Below, piece by piece: positions 1 through 11,054 of a stretch of DNA of 64,000 nt. The first letter of the stretch is position 1; every line of letters starts with the position of its first letter. The translations under genes were made by a program, and so were the position numbers. Location: assembly GCF_035222375.1 (NCBI RefSeq), contig NW_026946363.1, positions 2,294,001 through 2,358,000 on the forward strand, in the 5' to 3' direction. This DNA is from Podospora pseudocomata. Its lineage: Eukaryota; Ascomycota; Sordariomycetes; Sordariales; Podosporaceae. A model generated the notes under the pieces. The model was not told the DNA's origin. It made no database searches and worked only from the letters and a program-made list of their open reading frames with translations.

Positions 1-1261
1 ACCAACCCCTTCTGCCTTCTCGTGGGGATCCTAGCGGCGAGTTGATACTGCCAAGATGGCAGCCAGACGCTGAAGTGACCTACTGCCCTATATGCAATGC
101 TCAGTTCAGCATATTTGTTAGAAAACATCATTGCCGGTATGTACTGCTGGTCTGAGCCATGTGGAAACCAAAAGCTGACGGGATCATAGCAAGTGTGGGC
201 GTGTTGTTTGCGCTTCATGCTCCCCGCACCGCATCACGATACCCTACCAGTATATTGTTCAACCTCCTGGCGCTCCCCGTGTATTCCCGCAAGGAGCCGC
301 GATGCCGCCTTCGGACCGCGACGGATGGTATCCAAGTCTGAGTGGTGGTGAAAGAGTGAGACTGTGCAATCCGTGTGTGCCAGACCCCAACACCACTCCA
401 CCGCAAGCCTTGGGAGCGGACAACGGAAATGCAGACACAGCAGAAGGCGCCAGCCCTGGTTCGAACCGGTGGAGCTTCTACTTTGGCGGCGCTCAGCCTG
501 CACCTACAAGCACCGCTCACGCTAGAAGCAGGAGCGTCACGATGGTAGGTAGCATGGCTAACGCCTTGATCACTTGTCTGCCCCTCTCCTCGCCCGTTGC
601 TGAACACGAACAACAGCCGCAGCAGCCAGGTGCGCCATCATCCTCACGTCCGCAGAACCTCGCCTACTCGCAAGACACACTGAACCGGATTCTCTCTGGC
701 ACCCCGCCGGTCTACTTTCCTGCCGCCAGCGGATCAAGTTCCCGTCGTCATCGACCATATCCGGGACCGCAGCGCTACCAGTCTATGCTGAACATGGAGG
801 GATCATCTTCTACCGTCATGGCTGGCCCGTCAGACTACCATCCGCACAGCTCAAGACAGCTCCCTGCCGCCCCTCAAATTGCCGAAGAAGACGAATGCCC
901 TGTTTGCCACCGTGAACTACCGCCTCGAACTCTCCCCAACTATGAAACCGTGCGGGAGGCCCACATCAACATGTGCATCACCTCGCACAGCGCATACGGC
1001 GGGACAAGCAGTGCTTCGCCGGGAGAGAACCCGTTACCGCCACCGCCGCCTAGAAGGACGGGGATGTTTCCGTACACGGCCACAGAGAAGGACTGCGTGG
1101 ACTCGGCTGAGTGTTCCATCTGTCTGGAAGAGTTTGAAGTGGGTGTTGCGATGGCGAGGCTGGAGTGCTTGTGCCGGTTCCACAGGGCGTGCATTGGGGC
1201 TTGGTGGGAGAGGCACCCGGGACGGTGTCCAATGCATTCGCACGATGGTTTTGGGTATTAA
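1..1261 (+). CDS. FYVE and RING finger protein, endosomal E3 ubiquitin ligase-like (5' end outside window)
   Basis: Probable ubiquitin ligase that binds PI3P on endosomes or the vacuole; the FYVE plus RING pairing resembles yeast Pib1. Exons 1-136 and 190-1261, joined by a 53-nt GT-AG intron; the frame is open to the left edge, so the true start is missing. About 401 residues are visible. The FYVE domain (visible residues ~28-107) starts with CPICNAQF and has the signature VRKHHCRKCGRVVC, which the splice recreates exactly. A C2HC motif (CPVC...EAHINMC, ~281-307) resembles a small ubiquitin-binding zinc finger. The RING (~353-393) reads CSICLEEF...LECLCRFHRAC...CPMH, the variant seen in ZNRF1/2, which ends in CPxH. 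The linker between FYVE and C2HC is Pro/Ser-rich. Zinc domains are clear; the E3 activity and location are inferred from family. Confidence 0.9.
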
Positions 1262-1471
1262 TGGTCTTTTTTTTTTCTCCTTTTGTTTCCGGTTTGCATC
1301 TGCGTCGTCGTTGACTGGGTTTGGTGTGTTGGCATTTTTGAAGAAGTTTTGGGAAGGCGTTTTTAGTTTTTCAGATACCATTCACTGCTGCCCGTGTGTT
1401 TTTTCTTGAGAGGGTTGTAGATGACTTTGATGTTGTGAATCAGCGATCATAGTAGTTTGACAAGCGAAGAT

Positions 1472-1494
1472 TGTGTGTGTGTGTGTGTGTGTGT
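1472..1494. repeat. (TG)n microsatellite
   Basis: Uninterrupted TG dinucleotide run in the short gap between the convergent FYVE-RING and cytidine deaminase genes, probably in a 3' UTR. Confidence 0.9.
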
Positions 1495-1549
1495 ATGTTG
1501 ACCAAATAGTTTATTTGCTGCTGTCTTGTAAATCCATACAATAATACCT

Positions 1550-2158
1550 CTAAGAATCCTCCCTCCGCCCCAAATCCTCCTTCCCCAACGCCTCCGGCCC
1601 AAAGCTCAGGGGAAGTAGTTCCTTTAGTCTGAGGACCGCGTAACCGTTCTCACCGTCGAACATGATGATTGGAATTTCTACGGAGCAAAACTCGCGGATG
1701 GCCTGTCGGCACATGCCGCAGGGGGAGGCTGGGGGGGAGATGTCTGTTGCTACTGCTATGGCTTTGAACTCTAGGGTTTTGGAGGCCCAGGAGATGGAGT
1801 TGGGGGGGTGGACGGTGGTGACGGCTTTACAGAGGGCGGTGCGCTCTGCGCAGGTTGTGACGGGGTAGGAGGCGTTTTCTACGTTCGCGCCTGTGATGAT
1901 GAGACTGGTTTGGGTGAGGAGGGCGGCTCCTGCGGGGGGGAGTGGGGTTAGTCAAGGGGAATGGGAGGGGGAGGGAAGGAACTTGCCGACGCGGAATTTG
2001 GAGTAGGGGGAGTAGGAATGGCTTTTGGCTTCTTTTGCTGAGCGGTGGAGGTTGTCAAACTCCTCCCTGGAGAGGGCAAACGTCTCGCATGTGGAGGCGA
2101 TGTCGGTCGGGGAGGAGGTGGAGAGGATTGTGGGTGGGATGGTGGTTTGGGTTGCCAT
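1550..2158 (-). CDS. cdd1: Cytidine deaminase
   Basis: Homotetrameric zinc enzyme of pyrimidine salvage that deaminates cytidine and deoxycytidine to uridine and deoxyuridine. Exons 2158-1987 and 1929-1550 give 183 residues. The zinc site is complete: CAE (C84, E86) and PCGMC (C128, C131). The substrate-binding block YSPYSKFRVGAAL is split by the intron. That intron (1930-1986, 57 nt) has no GT donor that keeps the frame; only G|GCAAGTT restores FRVGAALL, so it is a GC-AG intron. I start at MATQTT. An in-frame upstream ATG at 2218 would add a low-complexity 20-residue leader and is less likely. Tail to tail with the FYVE-RING gene. Confidence 0.93.
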
Positions 2159-2918
2159 TGCGGAAGTGAAGTGAGTTGGTGGTGTTTGGTGGTGTTTGGT
2201 GGTGGTGATGAAAAACAAACTTCGATCAAAAAAGAATAAAAACCAAAGAAAACGGCACAGTCAAAGTCAACGTCAACGTCAGCAAAGGAAACCTTCTTGT
2301 CGGGTCTCACACACCACCTTCCTCCAACTATGACGACGATGTTTATAAACCCACCGCCTGTACAACCCCTGAAGATAGGTAAACCCCGCCGTTTTCCCGG
2401 CGGTATCCGCCCTTGCCCCCTTATCTAATCACTCACAACTAGCCACTTGCCTATCCTAGCCACGACACATGCCAGTTGTCTCTCGCAACACCACCGTTCG
2501 CATCCCAAGGTCACAAGACCACCCTCAATCCCAGTAAAGTCAATTCCAGTTTGCTAATAGTTTACCACTTGTACAACACACTATTATGTCTTCAAATATC
2601 GGTCAAATTACGCTAGCACTCTTATTCCCGACCCAAAAGCTACAGTATATGTACGTTTCAGTTTGTTCCCTAGTACATCTACTGCACAAAGCCAATCCTA
2701 CTACGCCCACTCACCAGCACCACCACCACCAACAACAGAGAAGCACCTCAAACAGGACAGGCAAGACAAAAACTGCAGAGACACAAAAATCAAATGTCCA
2801 CCCAACCCTTTTAAACCCCCTTCCCTCAACACCAACGCCTCCAAAAAACACCAACACCAAATGATAAAAGCAAAACGCCATCAGATGAGGATAGTCACCG
2901 CTTTTTCACTGCTTCCCC
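2159..2918. other. Intergenic region: cdd1 promoter and lsd1 3' flank
   Basis: No supported gene. It holds the cdd1 upstream region, with (TGG)n-like stretches near 2170-2210, and C/A-rich sequence with CACCACCACCACC-type repeats around 2715-2740. Confidence 0.6.
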
Positions 2919-5900
2919 CTACCCCTCCATAACCACATCCTCCCCCTCCCCCTCATCCTCCTCCTCCTCCTCCTCCTCCTCCTCCTCCTCCTCCTCCTCC
3001 TCCTCCTCCTCCTCCTCCTCCTCCTCAGCATAGCTCTCCACGCCCGCCGCCGCCTTCCTCCTCTTATTATTCTCCCCAACCTCCTCCGCCTTCGGCACCG
3101 GATGCTCCCTCTCATACTTCAACCTCAACTCGGTAGCCTTCCCATCCCACTCCTCCCCCAATTTCTTCCACTCCTCCATCTTTTCCGCATACGCCCTCTT
3201 CTGCTCCTCCACCATCTCCACAAACGGCCTCTTCTCCTCCTCGGTCGTCTCCTTCCACATCTTTGCGCTCATCACCCTCACCTCGTTAGCAGAGGGCTTC
3301 CCCTTGCCCGGCCGCCTCCCCTCCTCCAGCTTCCTCCTCGCCCTGTCGTAGTTGGACTTGCTGAAAAAGATGTACGCGTTGCTCGCCGGCTTGGCCGGCA
3401 TCGCAGGCCGCCTGTCAATCAGCGAGACAATGTGATCCCACATGTCAATCTCGTACTGCCTCAGCCGAGCCTCAAGGGAGCCGTCCTTCTGATTACCCCC
3501 CGACGCTTTGCGCTTAAGGGACGAGTGGTCCTTGGGGACAATGAGCGGGGTAGGAATCTCAATCGGCCCGAGCATGGCATCCAGCACTTCCGACGCCGCG
3601 CGGAGTCCCGACAGATAAGCACCGTGAACAGTGGCAGGGTGCGTCCCGCTGGTGTGCTCGCCCGCAAAATACAAATTCCCAATCGGCCTCGCCATGGTGT
3701 CATAGTCATCCGCCTCCATGTTTGGCCCCGCCGATGAGTAACTCCCGCGGGCAAACTTGTCAGACGCCCACCGGGTCACGACCGCCTCGACAGGTTGTTT
3801 GGGTACCCTAGAACCGTAAACACTGCGAAGAACCTCTGTCGCTTCCGCCACAAGGTCGTCGTTGCAGCTCTGCTCCGTGTCATACCCAGCGTCGCCAGCC
3901 ATGAGCGCGAGCAAAACAGGCAGCCCGCTCGGCTTGGAGATGTTGAACCACTGAAAGAAGCGACCTCGCTGAGAGGAGTAATCCTTCTGTTCCAGACTAT
4001 GCCGGCTGGATGGCATCCGCAAGACACCAAAAATGTCGCGGTTCTCGTTCCAGAACGCCTCTCTGTACACAAGAATGACCTTGTTCAACACGCCAAAACC
4101 TAGGCGGCTGATGGCGTCGGCCTTCCAAGACGGCAGCGGCGGGTCAAACTGCACGTTACCGTGCTTGAGCACACCGAGCGGGATAGTGTTGACAACGTAG
4201 TCCGCCTCCACCTTGTAACCATCTTCACACTCAACAGTGGCTTTACCCGTGTTGTCAGGACTGTATGTAATCTTTTGGACTGGCGACTTTTGCTTCAGGT
4301 TCAATGGCGTAGGAAGCATCGCAAGACCTCTAGGCACGCTCTGATACCCCCCAACAACCATCGTATGGGCCCCTTCCCACTCGTTTCCCGCGTCAATGTC
4401 CCACCCCCGAAGGCTCATCTGGTTGTAGTTGGTGGCATTGCTGTACTCAAGATTGGCAACGTGCCAGTTCATGAGCCTGAAATCCTGCGCCGTGAAGTCT
4501 ACCAGATCTCTGTATTGCGGAATGATCTTGTCGATGACGCTGCCGAGCGTGGCATTGGGTTCTTTGGTAAGAGAATCAATCTCGAGATCAGCATCGTCGC
4601 TGACGCCATGCTTGAGCGGCCAACCGATATCCCTCACCCTATGCGCCGCTTTCTGAGCACCTGGGGTTCCTGGTTCGGTGTGAACCTTCCCAGTGGCGCG
4701 ATCCGACGATACGGGTACCAGGTGAACCTGCGGCGCCATGTTTTGTTCCGACACAGGCGCCGCATACGGTTGCGCAGCAGCCGCCTCTTCAGCTTGCCGA
4801 ATCGTCCTGTGAGTTTCCGCCGAACTATCCCTCCCCTCGTCTATCAAGTCGCGGTTGCCCTCGATCAGTTTCGACGTCGGCTGCTGAAACTTGTACTCGC
4901 TGACCCGCTCAAGACAGTCGTTGTAGAGCTTCTCCACCATCTGGTCCCGTACAAAATCGACAGGCTTGCCGTTCGAATCGAAAATGGTCATGTCGGGGTT
5001 CAGCTTGTGATAGTCAAGGCCCAGTTGGCCTCTGAGAAGGATGTTGATGGGATTGCCCCTATCAAAGCCCGTGATAATCATGCCTCCCATCTCTGCGGTA
5101 TACCTCTTGCCTTCAAAATGAGGTGGGACCTGTTTTGGTTTTGTGGTGAAAGCACGGGAATACACTCTCCCGCCAACACGGCTTCTCCCTTCCAGGACGA
5201 CAACCCGTGGAGGCTCCTCACCCATTTCGCGAAACTTCTTCGAGTACTGCTTGAATAGGCCTTCCAGCTGCCTTGCGCAGCCAAGCCCGGACATCCCCGC
5301 GCCGATGACGACAATCGTCTTTTGTTTCCTCCGAGTAGATGGGCCTTCGGGCACTGGCTTACGTGACGACCGGATTTCAACACACCCAAAGTTAATATAT
5401 CCGCGACGGACGAGCCAGTCAAAGCTGAGGCTGGCAACGTCAAACCACCTCGAGTCTTTGGCACAGCCAACAGCCTCGTCACGTGTGACAGCAATCTGTG
5501 GATTTCTGACCCAAAGTCTCAGGATTCCGTTACGGATATTCAGATACGTCGTCACTTGTGTATGGCTGATATGATCACGGAGCATCGAGTACTCCTCTGG
5601 ATGAAGGGCATAAGGGTTTAGTCTCGACGCTTCGGCCCCGGAAATGCACTGTGTGGCGTATTCGTAGAGCGGAAGATCAGGCGGGATAGAGACCTTTGGC
5701 CGCACGTCATATCTCCGCCTCGGCTTGTCTTTTATTTGACTGGCGGGTTGGGCAGCAGGAGGAGCCATGCCCTCCTTGGAGCTTTCGTTATCAACCGGAG
5801 TGGTGGCTTTACTAGACACCGAGGATAGGGCGGGTGATAAGTCGGAGTGTTCCGATGCTGGAGATACTGATGATGATGAGCCTTCCGCCTTTGGAGCAAC

Positions 5901-6557
5901 ATCATTCTCCACAGTTTGGGATATCACTACTGCAGATGCCGGTGCCGGAGGTGATAATGGGGGGGTGGGTGGCGGAGGATCATGTTGGAGAGGGGTGGTT
6001 GGTTCAAGTTGAGGAGCCGATGGAACATCTAGGGAGAGCGGCGGTGGCACTTCAGTGGGAAGAGATTCAGGCTGCATCGAGGGAGACGACGCAGGTTGAG
6101 AGAGGGGGGACGATGATGGCGACACGCCAGGTTCCCTTGTTCCATAGTCAGCACGTGACAACCAATCTGAAAATGACAGGTTGATTGGGCTGAAGAACAG
6201 GTCGAATCGAGACGCTTACATCTTCATGTCTTCAGCTGCCACATCAGCAATGTCTAACATCTCCGGCGGCGCCGATGTGGGTGACTCGGGCACATCCACA
6301 TCCATAGTGTCTCCCGTCCAGACCACTATCTCGGCAGCGATATCCTCAGATGGACTCGAAGACTCCTTGACTTTCACCCTCCGGTCAGAGGTATTTAAAG
6401 ATGTGCCGCCGGCAGGTGATGATGATGGCTTGGCAAAACTCGAGCTGGCCGGTATGCGGTTTGAACGTCGTGAATCAATATTCGGACTAGAGCCTCTTAC
6501 AGGTCGTTTCCCAGCACCGCTAGAATCTCTAGATCGGGGGCGGGAAGGGGGCCCCAT
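2919..6557 (-). CDS. lsd1: LSD1-type lysine-specific histone demethylase with SWIRM, amine oxidase and HMG box
   Basis: FAD-dependent nuclear demethylase of methylated histone lysines. Exons 6557-6220 and 6135-2919 give 1184 residues. Order: disordered Ser/Pro-rich N-terminus; SWIRM (~269-366, YEYATQCISGAEASRLNPY...WLVRRGYINFG); FAD dinucleotide fold (GAGMSGLGCARQLE, ~391); flavin-site lysine in GFGVLNKVIL; closing FAD motif YFAGEHTSGTHPATVHGAYL; HMG box (~1030-1110, SNAYIFFSKSNYDRARRKLE); and an acidic tail of about 24 consecutive Glu. The second amine-oxidase half follows ATLGSVIDKIIP almost directly, so the long tower coiled coil of human LSD1 is absent. The 84-nt intron ends at a GCTGAC branch site and ACAAG, which keeps the frame. 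A C-terminal HMG box also occurs in fission yeast Lsd1/2. Confidence 0.93.
2956..3026. repeat. (TCC)n/(GAG)n trinucleotide repeat encoding a poly-Glu tail
   Basis: Nearly pure triplet repeat of about 71 nt inside the lsd1 coding region. It encodes the run of about 24 Glu close to the C-terminus and is probably length-polymorphic. Confidence 0.95.
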
Positions 6558-7505
6558 CCTAGCGAAACCGGTGGTCTAATCGGCTTGCGGGATGTGAGGT
6601 TGATGGTCGTGGATAGACGGATATATCGAATCGGATGGTGGTCAGGTCGCTGGTGGTGACTGACAACTCCGCTTCCACCTCATGCCATACACAGACAGGG
6701 GGATGGTGTCACAGGCTCCGAAAATTCAGCTTGATTGGCAGTCGAGATGTGGTTGTAGCTATAAGACGAAAAGGAACCGTATATCTGCTTGACAAGGTCA
6801 GCAAATGTGTCTCTGGTGGTGAATCGATGATTATCTGCGCTGGCGTATCATTGATCTGATATCTGATTGGAATAGAAACCAAGACAAGACACCTCAAAAG
6901 CAAAAATGTCCAGGGAGCTGGGACGTGGTATTACCTCGAGAGAACATATCGGCGGCCGCGCACCGTGCGGACCGGGGAAAAGTGGCTCGAGGTTTGAGAG
7001 TGAGGCTAGTGAGTTACGGATGAGAGGGTTTGGTAATAAGAGAATGGCATTGAGGCCGTGATTTGCCGTCTACCTCGCAGAAGGGCAAGAGTCTGAAAGA
7101 GGGAGACAGTAGCGCAGATTCATCTCCACAGCACAGCTGAGCCGAACCGTGCAGTCACTGTAATCCAAGTCCATTCCAGGCCTGCCCGGCGCTATCACGT
7201 GAGCGCCTCTCCGCACCCATATCCCCCCAAAACACACCAACTCACCTCCCCCCGCCCGATATCAAGCCATCAGCCCATTCTTGTTGCTAGAGTTTGGCTA
7301 TCACTTTGAATTCTCACAGGGATATCTCGAGTCACCGTTTGCCTTTGTTTGCCTCGGTCAGCAGTTCACTTACCTGCTTCGACGGAGCAAACAGTCTATT
7401 TTCCAGGGTGCAGTGCCCGGCCTAAGCTCTGCTGCTACCAGCCACCAACTTCACAATGGGACGACAGGTTGTTATATTTAAACATCATACCTAGGGTATA
7501 TCACC
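6558..7505. other. Intergenic region: lsd1 promoter and vps33 3' flank
   Basis: About 0.95 kb with no convincing coding potential on either strand. It contains the upstream region and likely 5' UTR of lsd1 and the 3' UTR of vps33. Confidence 0.55.
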
Positions 7506-9812
7506 TCATCTAGCAGCAGCGGCCGGAGAAGAAGCCGTCGCCGCAGCCGAGGCTTGTGGGTTTCTCTTCTCAAACGACTCCTTCTCAATTGCCGCATCCA
7601 TCATCCTGTTCCCGCTAATAATCGAAGTCGTGCAGATAACCATTTTTCGCCGCGCTGTGTAGTACCATCAGTTAGCCATAACTTCTACGTGTCGGGTATA
7701 TGGTCCGACTTGCCTTCTTCCTGCTTTGCAATAAACCGCAGTGCGGCAATCTCAGTGAAACTGATGCCGCCCACGAACACCACAAAGACCGTCTTTTGTT
7801 CACCACCTCCCGATAACAACGCCCTGGCTTTGACAGCCTTGTCCTCGCCCTTTTGGACCTCATCGAACGTCTGGCCTCGAGCATGCTTGACAGCGTCGTC
7901 GAATCCACGCCATCCCTGTGCTCCACTTCCAGCCGGTCCAGCCGCACTCGTCACCCCGTTCCCTCTTGTGAGGGAAAGTAGATATTGTTTCTGGAGAATG
8001 CATTGGACAAGTCGAACCGATAAAGGGGCGTAGCCGCTATAGACGTAGGCAATATCGTTGGGGTCTTCTTCGTTGACCTCGTCCACAATGAGCCGGAGCT
8101 GCTTGCGGAGATATGTGTAGTTGGTTTTATTTCCAGTCGCACCCGCAGAGCCTGTCATGGGAATCATGGATGCCAGAGGGGATGACCTGGATAAAAACAT
8201 CTGGAGCCGCTCTAGGTTATGGAGGGTCAGCAGATGCTGATATCCATACCCTTGAAGTATAAGTCGCCGAAAGTGGTCCAGCTCTTTGCTCTTGATGCCC
8301 CCCGAGATGCAAGAGTAAACACACATCAGTCTCAAAACTTGCGGCAATGGCGTGTCCCGCGCTATGAGCTCCTCAATGGCATCAAATTGCGAAGATGGAT
8401 CCGCACCTGCTGCCAGATTCTGCTGCACCTCAAGGAGCTTCGTAAAGAGCTCAGTCTGCGTATACTTCATGATTTCTTCTGTAAGGCCCGTGTGTATCTT
8501 CAAGCTCTGTTGCTCTGCCTGATATCCGGGTAGCTTTTGCACGAATTCCCTAAGCTCCGCTGTCGTCTTTGAACTGTGTCGGCTATCAAAATCGCTTTGG
8601 AGTCTTCGGGCTATTTTGTGCAACTGAGTGCCTACGACGGCGAAGTTGGTGTCGCGAAGCTGCGCAAACAACTTGTCAGAGCCGTCCAACTGTATCTTGC
8701 GCTTTCTCGTCTGCCCATCTGTTGCCGTCGGGGATGTCGTCGATCCGGCTTGAGGTCCAGGCTGTGGTGCTGCGCCAACTATCGTCGAATCTACATCGGT
8801 TTGGTTATTTTGAATGCCAAACAGTTCGTCGATCAACCCTTCGTAAGTGAGCTGGGTGAGAAGAGGTGTAACAAAATCGACTTCTCGGTCGATAATGATG
8901 ATGCTTTCAGTTGTTGTGCTGGGGCTGAGCCCAACCTTGCCGGCTTCGCCAACATCTGCGCCGGCGAGTAACTCTTGTCTCATGCGCAAAAGAAGATCGG
9001 AAACCCTTTTGGCATTGTCGCCTTTGCCGACAATACGAGGAAACAGTCCATGCTTTTGTTGGATGCCCATCAAGGCGCGGGCGAGCAGGAAAACGGGCGT
9101 GGGGTCTTTGGCCAAATAAAGGTCGCGAAACGAATCGTCAAGCTCTAGAGACAAGACATCTTTATCCAGGGGAAAGAAGTAGAGCGGGAGTTCGGTGACA
9201 TTGGTGTCTCCCAAGACTCCAGCTTCCTCCAAGATCTTGTCAGAAAGTAACGTCCGCCGAGGCACCCAGAGCACATGGAATTCGAGCGGGGTCTGCGCCT
9301 CTCGCTGAAGGCGAGTAATCTGGTCTGCTGTCTTGTCAGTGGCCCCAGTTGACTCTCATGAGCATACTCTCAGTTTTGCTCAAGGTGAGGTGTCGTCGCA
9401 GGGTGGGAAGGGTGGTGCGGATGTCTTACCGGCTATCGCATGAGCGTTGCGGGCAGACTCGCCGCGGGCAATGAAGACGACATTGCGGTTGCTGGTATCC
9501 GTGTTCTTGTTCTCAAGAAAGAAGATCTTGTCGACATCGTATTCACGTAAAGTCGAGGCCTTGACTATCACACCGAGCGGGCCGGCGAGCTTCTCCTCAA
9601 TGACGAGGTTCTTCTTTCCACGAACCTAGGGTGACGCTGCCTGTCAGTTCAGCAACTAACTCAGCACCGCACGCTGTAACATCGCAAGGGAACCGTGTGG
9701 TCCGTGATAGGGAGAGAGGTGATTATGGTCTTACCCCTTCGAGAAGATGAAGCAGATCCCTCCGCGCCTTGTCTCTGATCTGTTCTGTGTCAAACTCCGG
9801 TTGAGGAGCCAT
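7506..9812 (-). CDS. vps33: Vps33, Sec1/Munc18-family subunit of the HOPS/CORVET tethering complexes
   Basis: SM protein that templates SNARE assembly for fusion at endosomes and vacuoles. Exons 9812-9735, 9625-9430, 9327-7714 and 7654-7506 give 678 residues, normal for the family. N-terminus MAPQPEFDTEQIRDKARRD; SM-type blocks include GVIVKASTLREYDVDKIFFL, VLWVPRRTLLSDKILEE, IIIIDREVDFVTPLLTQLTY and GLIDELFGI. The last intron (7655-7713) uses a GC donor, G|GCAAGTC, and its splice restores RFIAKQE joined to ARRKMVICTTSIISGNRMM, the conserved Vps33 C-terminus. Reading through instead ends after about ten aberrant residues. It would act on the same endosomal membranes as the FYVE-RING protein at the left edge, but the two genes are not adjacent. 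Confidence 0.95.
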
Positions 9813-10439
9813 GGTGGTGAGCTGTCATGGCGATGTTGAAGTTGGTCCATGAAGCTTGCGAACCTCAGTAGGCAGCAAGTGATTAGCGAACGGACGCCTG
9901 GATGGATTACTTGGCGATGGCCCGAGCTCCAAAGCTCCACACGGGTCACAACGTCACACACTGATCGGTGGTCGGTGGATAGCTTCACCGATACTCAGAT
10001 ATATAATTCCAGATCTACAAGTTGATCTTCCACTCTGGTGTTGATATCATTTTCTTTTCAATTCCCGCTCGCAATTGATATGAAAGAGATGTTTATAGTG
10101 AACAAGTCTTTCGCTTTCTCTACACACTTTACATGGCAGTCTGCCTCTCAACACAAACTATTCTTCGACAAGACCAAGTATTGATCCATCAGTGATGAGC
10201 TTCTGTGAGCTCATTGAATAGCTTGTGAAAAACTCCCAGAAATTTTAGCCTGACAATCATGCTCGCAGAATTCCAAACTCCACCTCGGATGCTCGCTGTG
10301 ACCGAGTGAGAGCGGCTCATTATGCAATCAGAGAATCTTTAATGCCCAGTATCCCAGTCATCCTCAATAAACGCCATATCCCAATCAATCAAAGCCAACT
10401 AGATATAAAACAGACAGAGTCAGACCCGTCCATCCCATC
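9813..10439. other. Intergenic region: vps33 promoter and E2 3' flank
   Basis: About 0.6 kb with no supported gene. AT-rich segments lie around 9990-10140. Confidence 0.55.
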
Positions 10440-11054
10440 TCAGACGTTGTTATCATCGTAATAGAAGTCGATATCCTTGGGGCGCAGTCTGTTGGCACGC
10501 ACAAACTCCTCGTCACCCGCGGGCCGTTCGTTTCTGCTGTTGCCTGTCAACATACTTTGGAGGCTCATGCACACACTCTCAACATTCTGCACTGGACTCC
10601 ATCCTTGCTGTCCCAAGAGATCGAGGCAGATGATTCCATTGGAGTAAATGTGGGGATGGATCGGGATTGGTCGGTCGGCGAGCTTCACAAACGTCACCTC
10701 GGGAGGTTCTGGCAGATGTGGTGTCAGCGACTTTTGGGGTTGGACAGCAAGCAAAGGAAAGCAATCGTACTCACCGATGGGATACTGCGCGCTGAAACGA
10801 AACTTGAGTCTGTAGATCTCGTTCAGGTAAAGAGGATTGTTGTCGAGTACCCGGATGTCCAGGAACCACTCTTCAAAGTTATCGGCTGACACAAGTTCAA
10901 TGCCCGGAGGGAGGGAGTTGCCGTTGATCTATGTGCGCACAAGGCAATGACAATGTCAGTGGGGTTGACAAAAGATAAAAGAAGCCGCAGGAGGAAAAGG
11001 ATTGCTTACTTTCGACAGCTCTTTGCCGAGCCGCTTAGTCGCGAATCCGGCCAT
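10440..11054 (-). CDS. Ubiquitin-conjugating enzyme E2, UBE2W-like
   Basis: Ubiquitin-transfer enzyme. Exons 11054-11010, 10928-10775 and 10708-10440 give 155 residues, a bare UBC domain. Start MAGFATKRLGKELSK. The core reads YRLKFRFSAQYPIEPPEVTF (made by the second splice), HPHIYSNGIICLDLLGQQGW with the catalytic Cys in GIICLDLL, and VCMSLQSMLTGNSRNERPAGD. The C-terminus, RPKDIDFYYDDNNV, matches the W-class layout, in which the chain ends in an aromatic/acidic tail close to the active site. Human UBE2W adds ubiquitin to disordered protein N-termini; the same specificity here is inferred. Both introns are GT-AG (81 and 66 nt). Confidence 0.92.

Noticed and set aside
420-480. B-box-like GGTTCGAAC word
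   Set aside because: Lies inside the FYVE-RING coding exon with no cloverleaf around it.
544-625. Possible extra intron in the FYVE-RING gene (GTAGGT, GCTAAC, CAG)
   Set aside because: All nearby acceptors give lengths that are not multiples of three, while both flanks already share one frame.
4161-5258. 365-codon open frame antisense to lsd1
   Set aside because: Mirror of a long GC-rich coding exon; no motif, and the sense strand encodes clear amine oxidase sequence.
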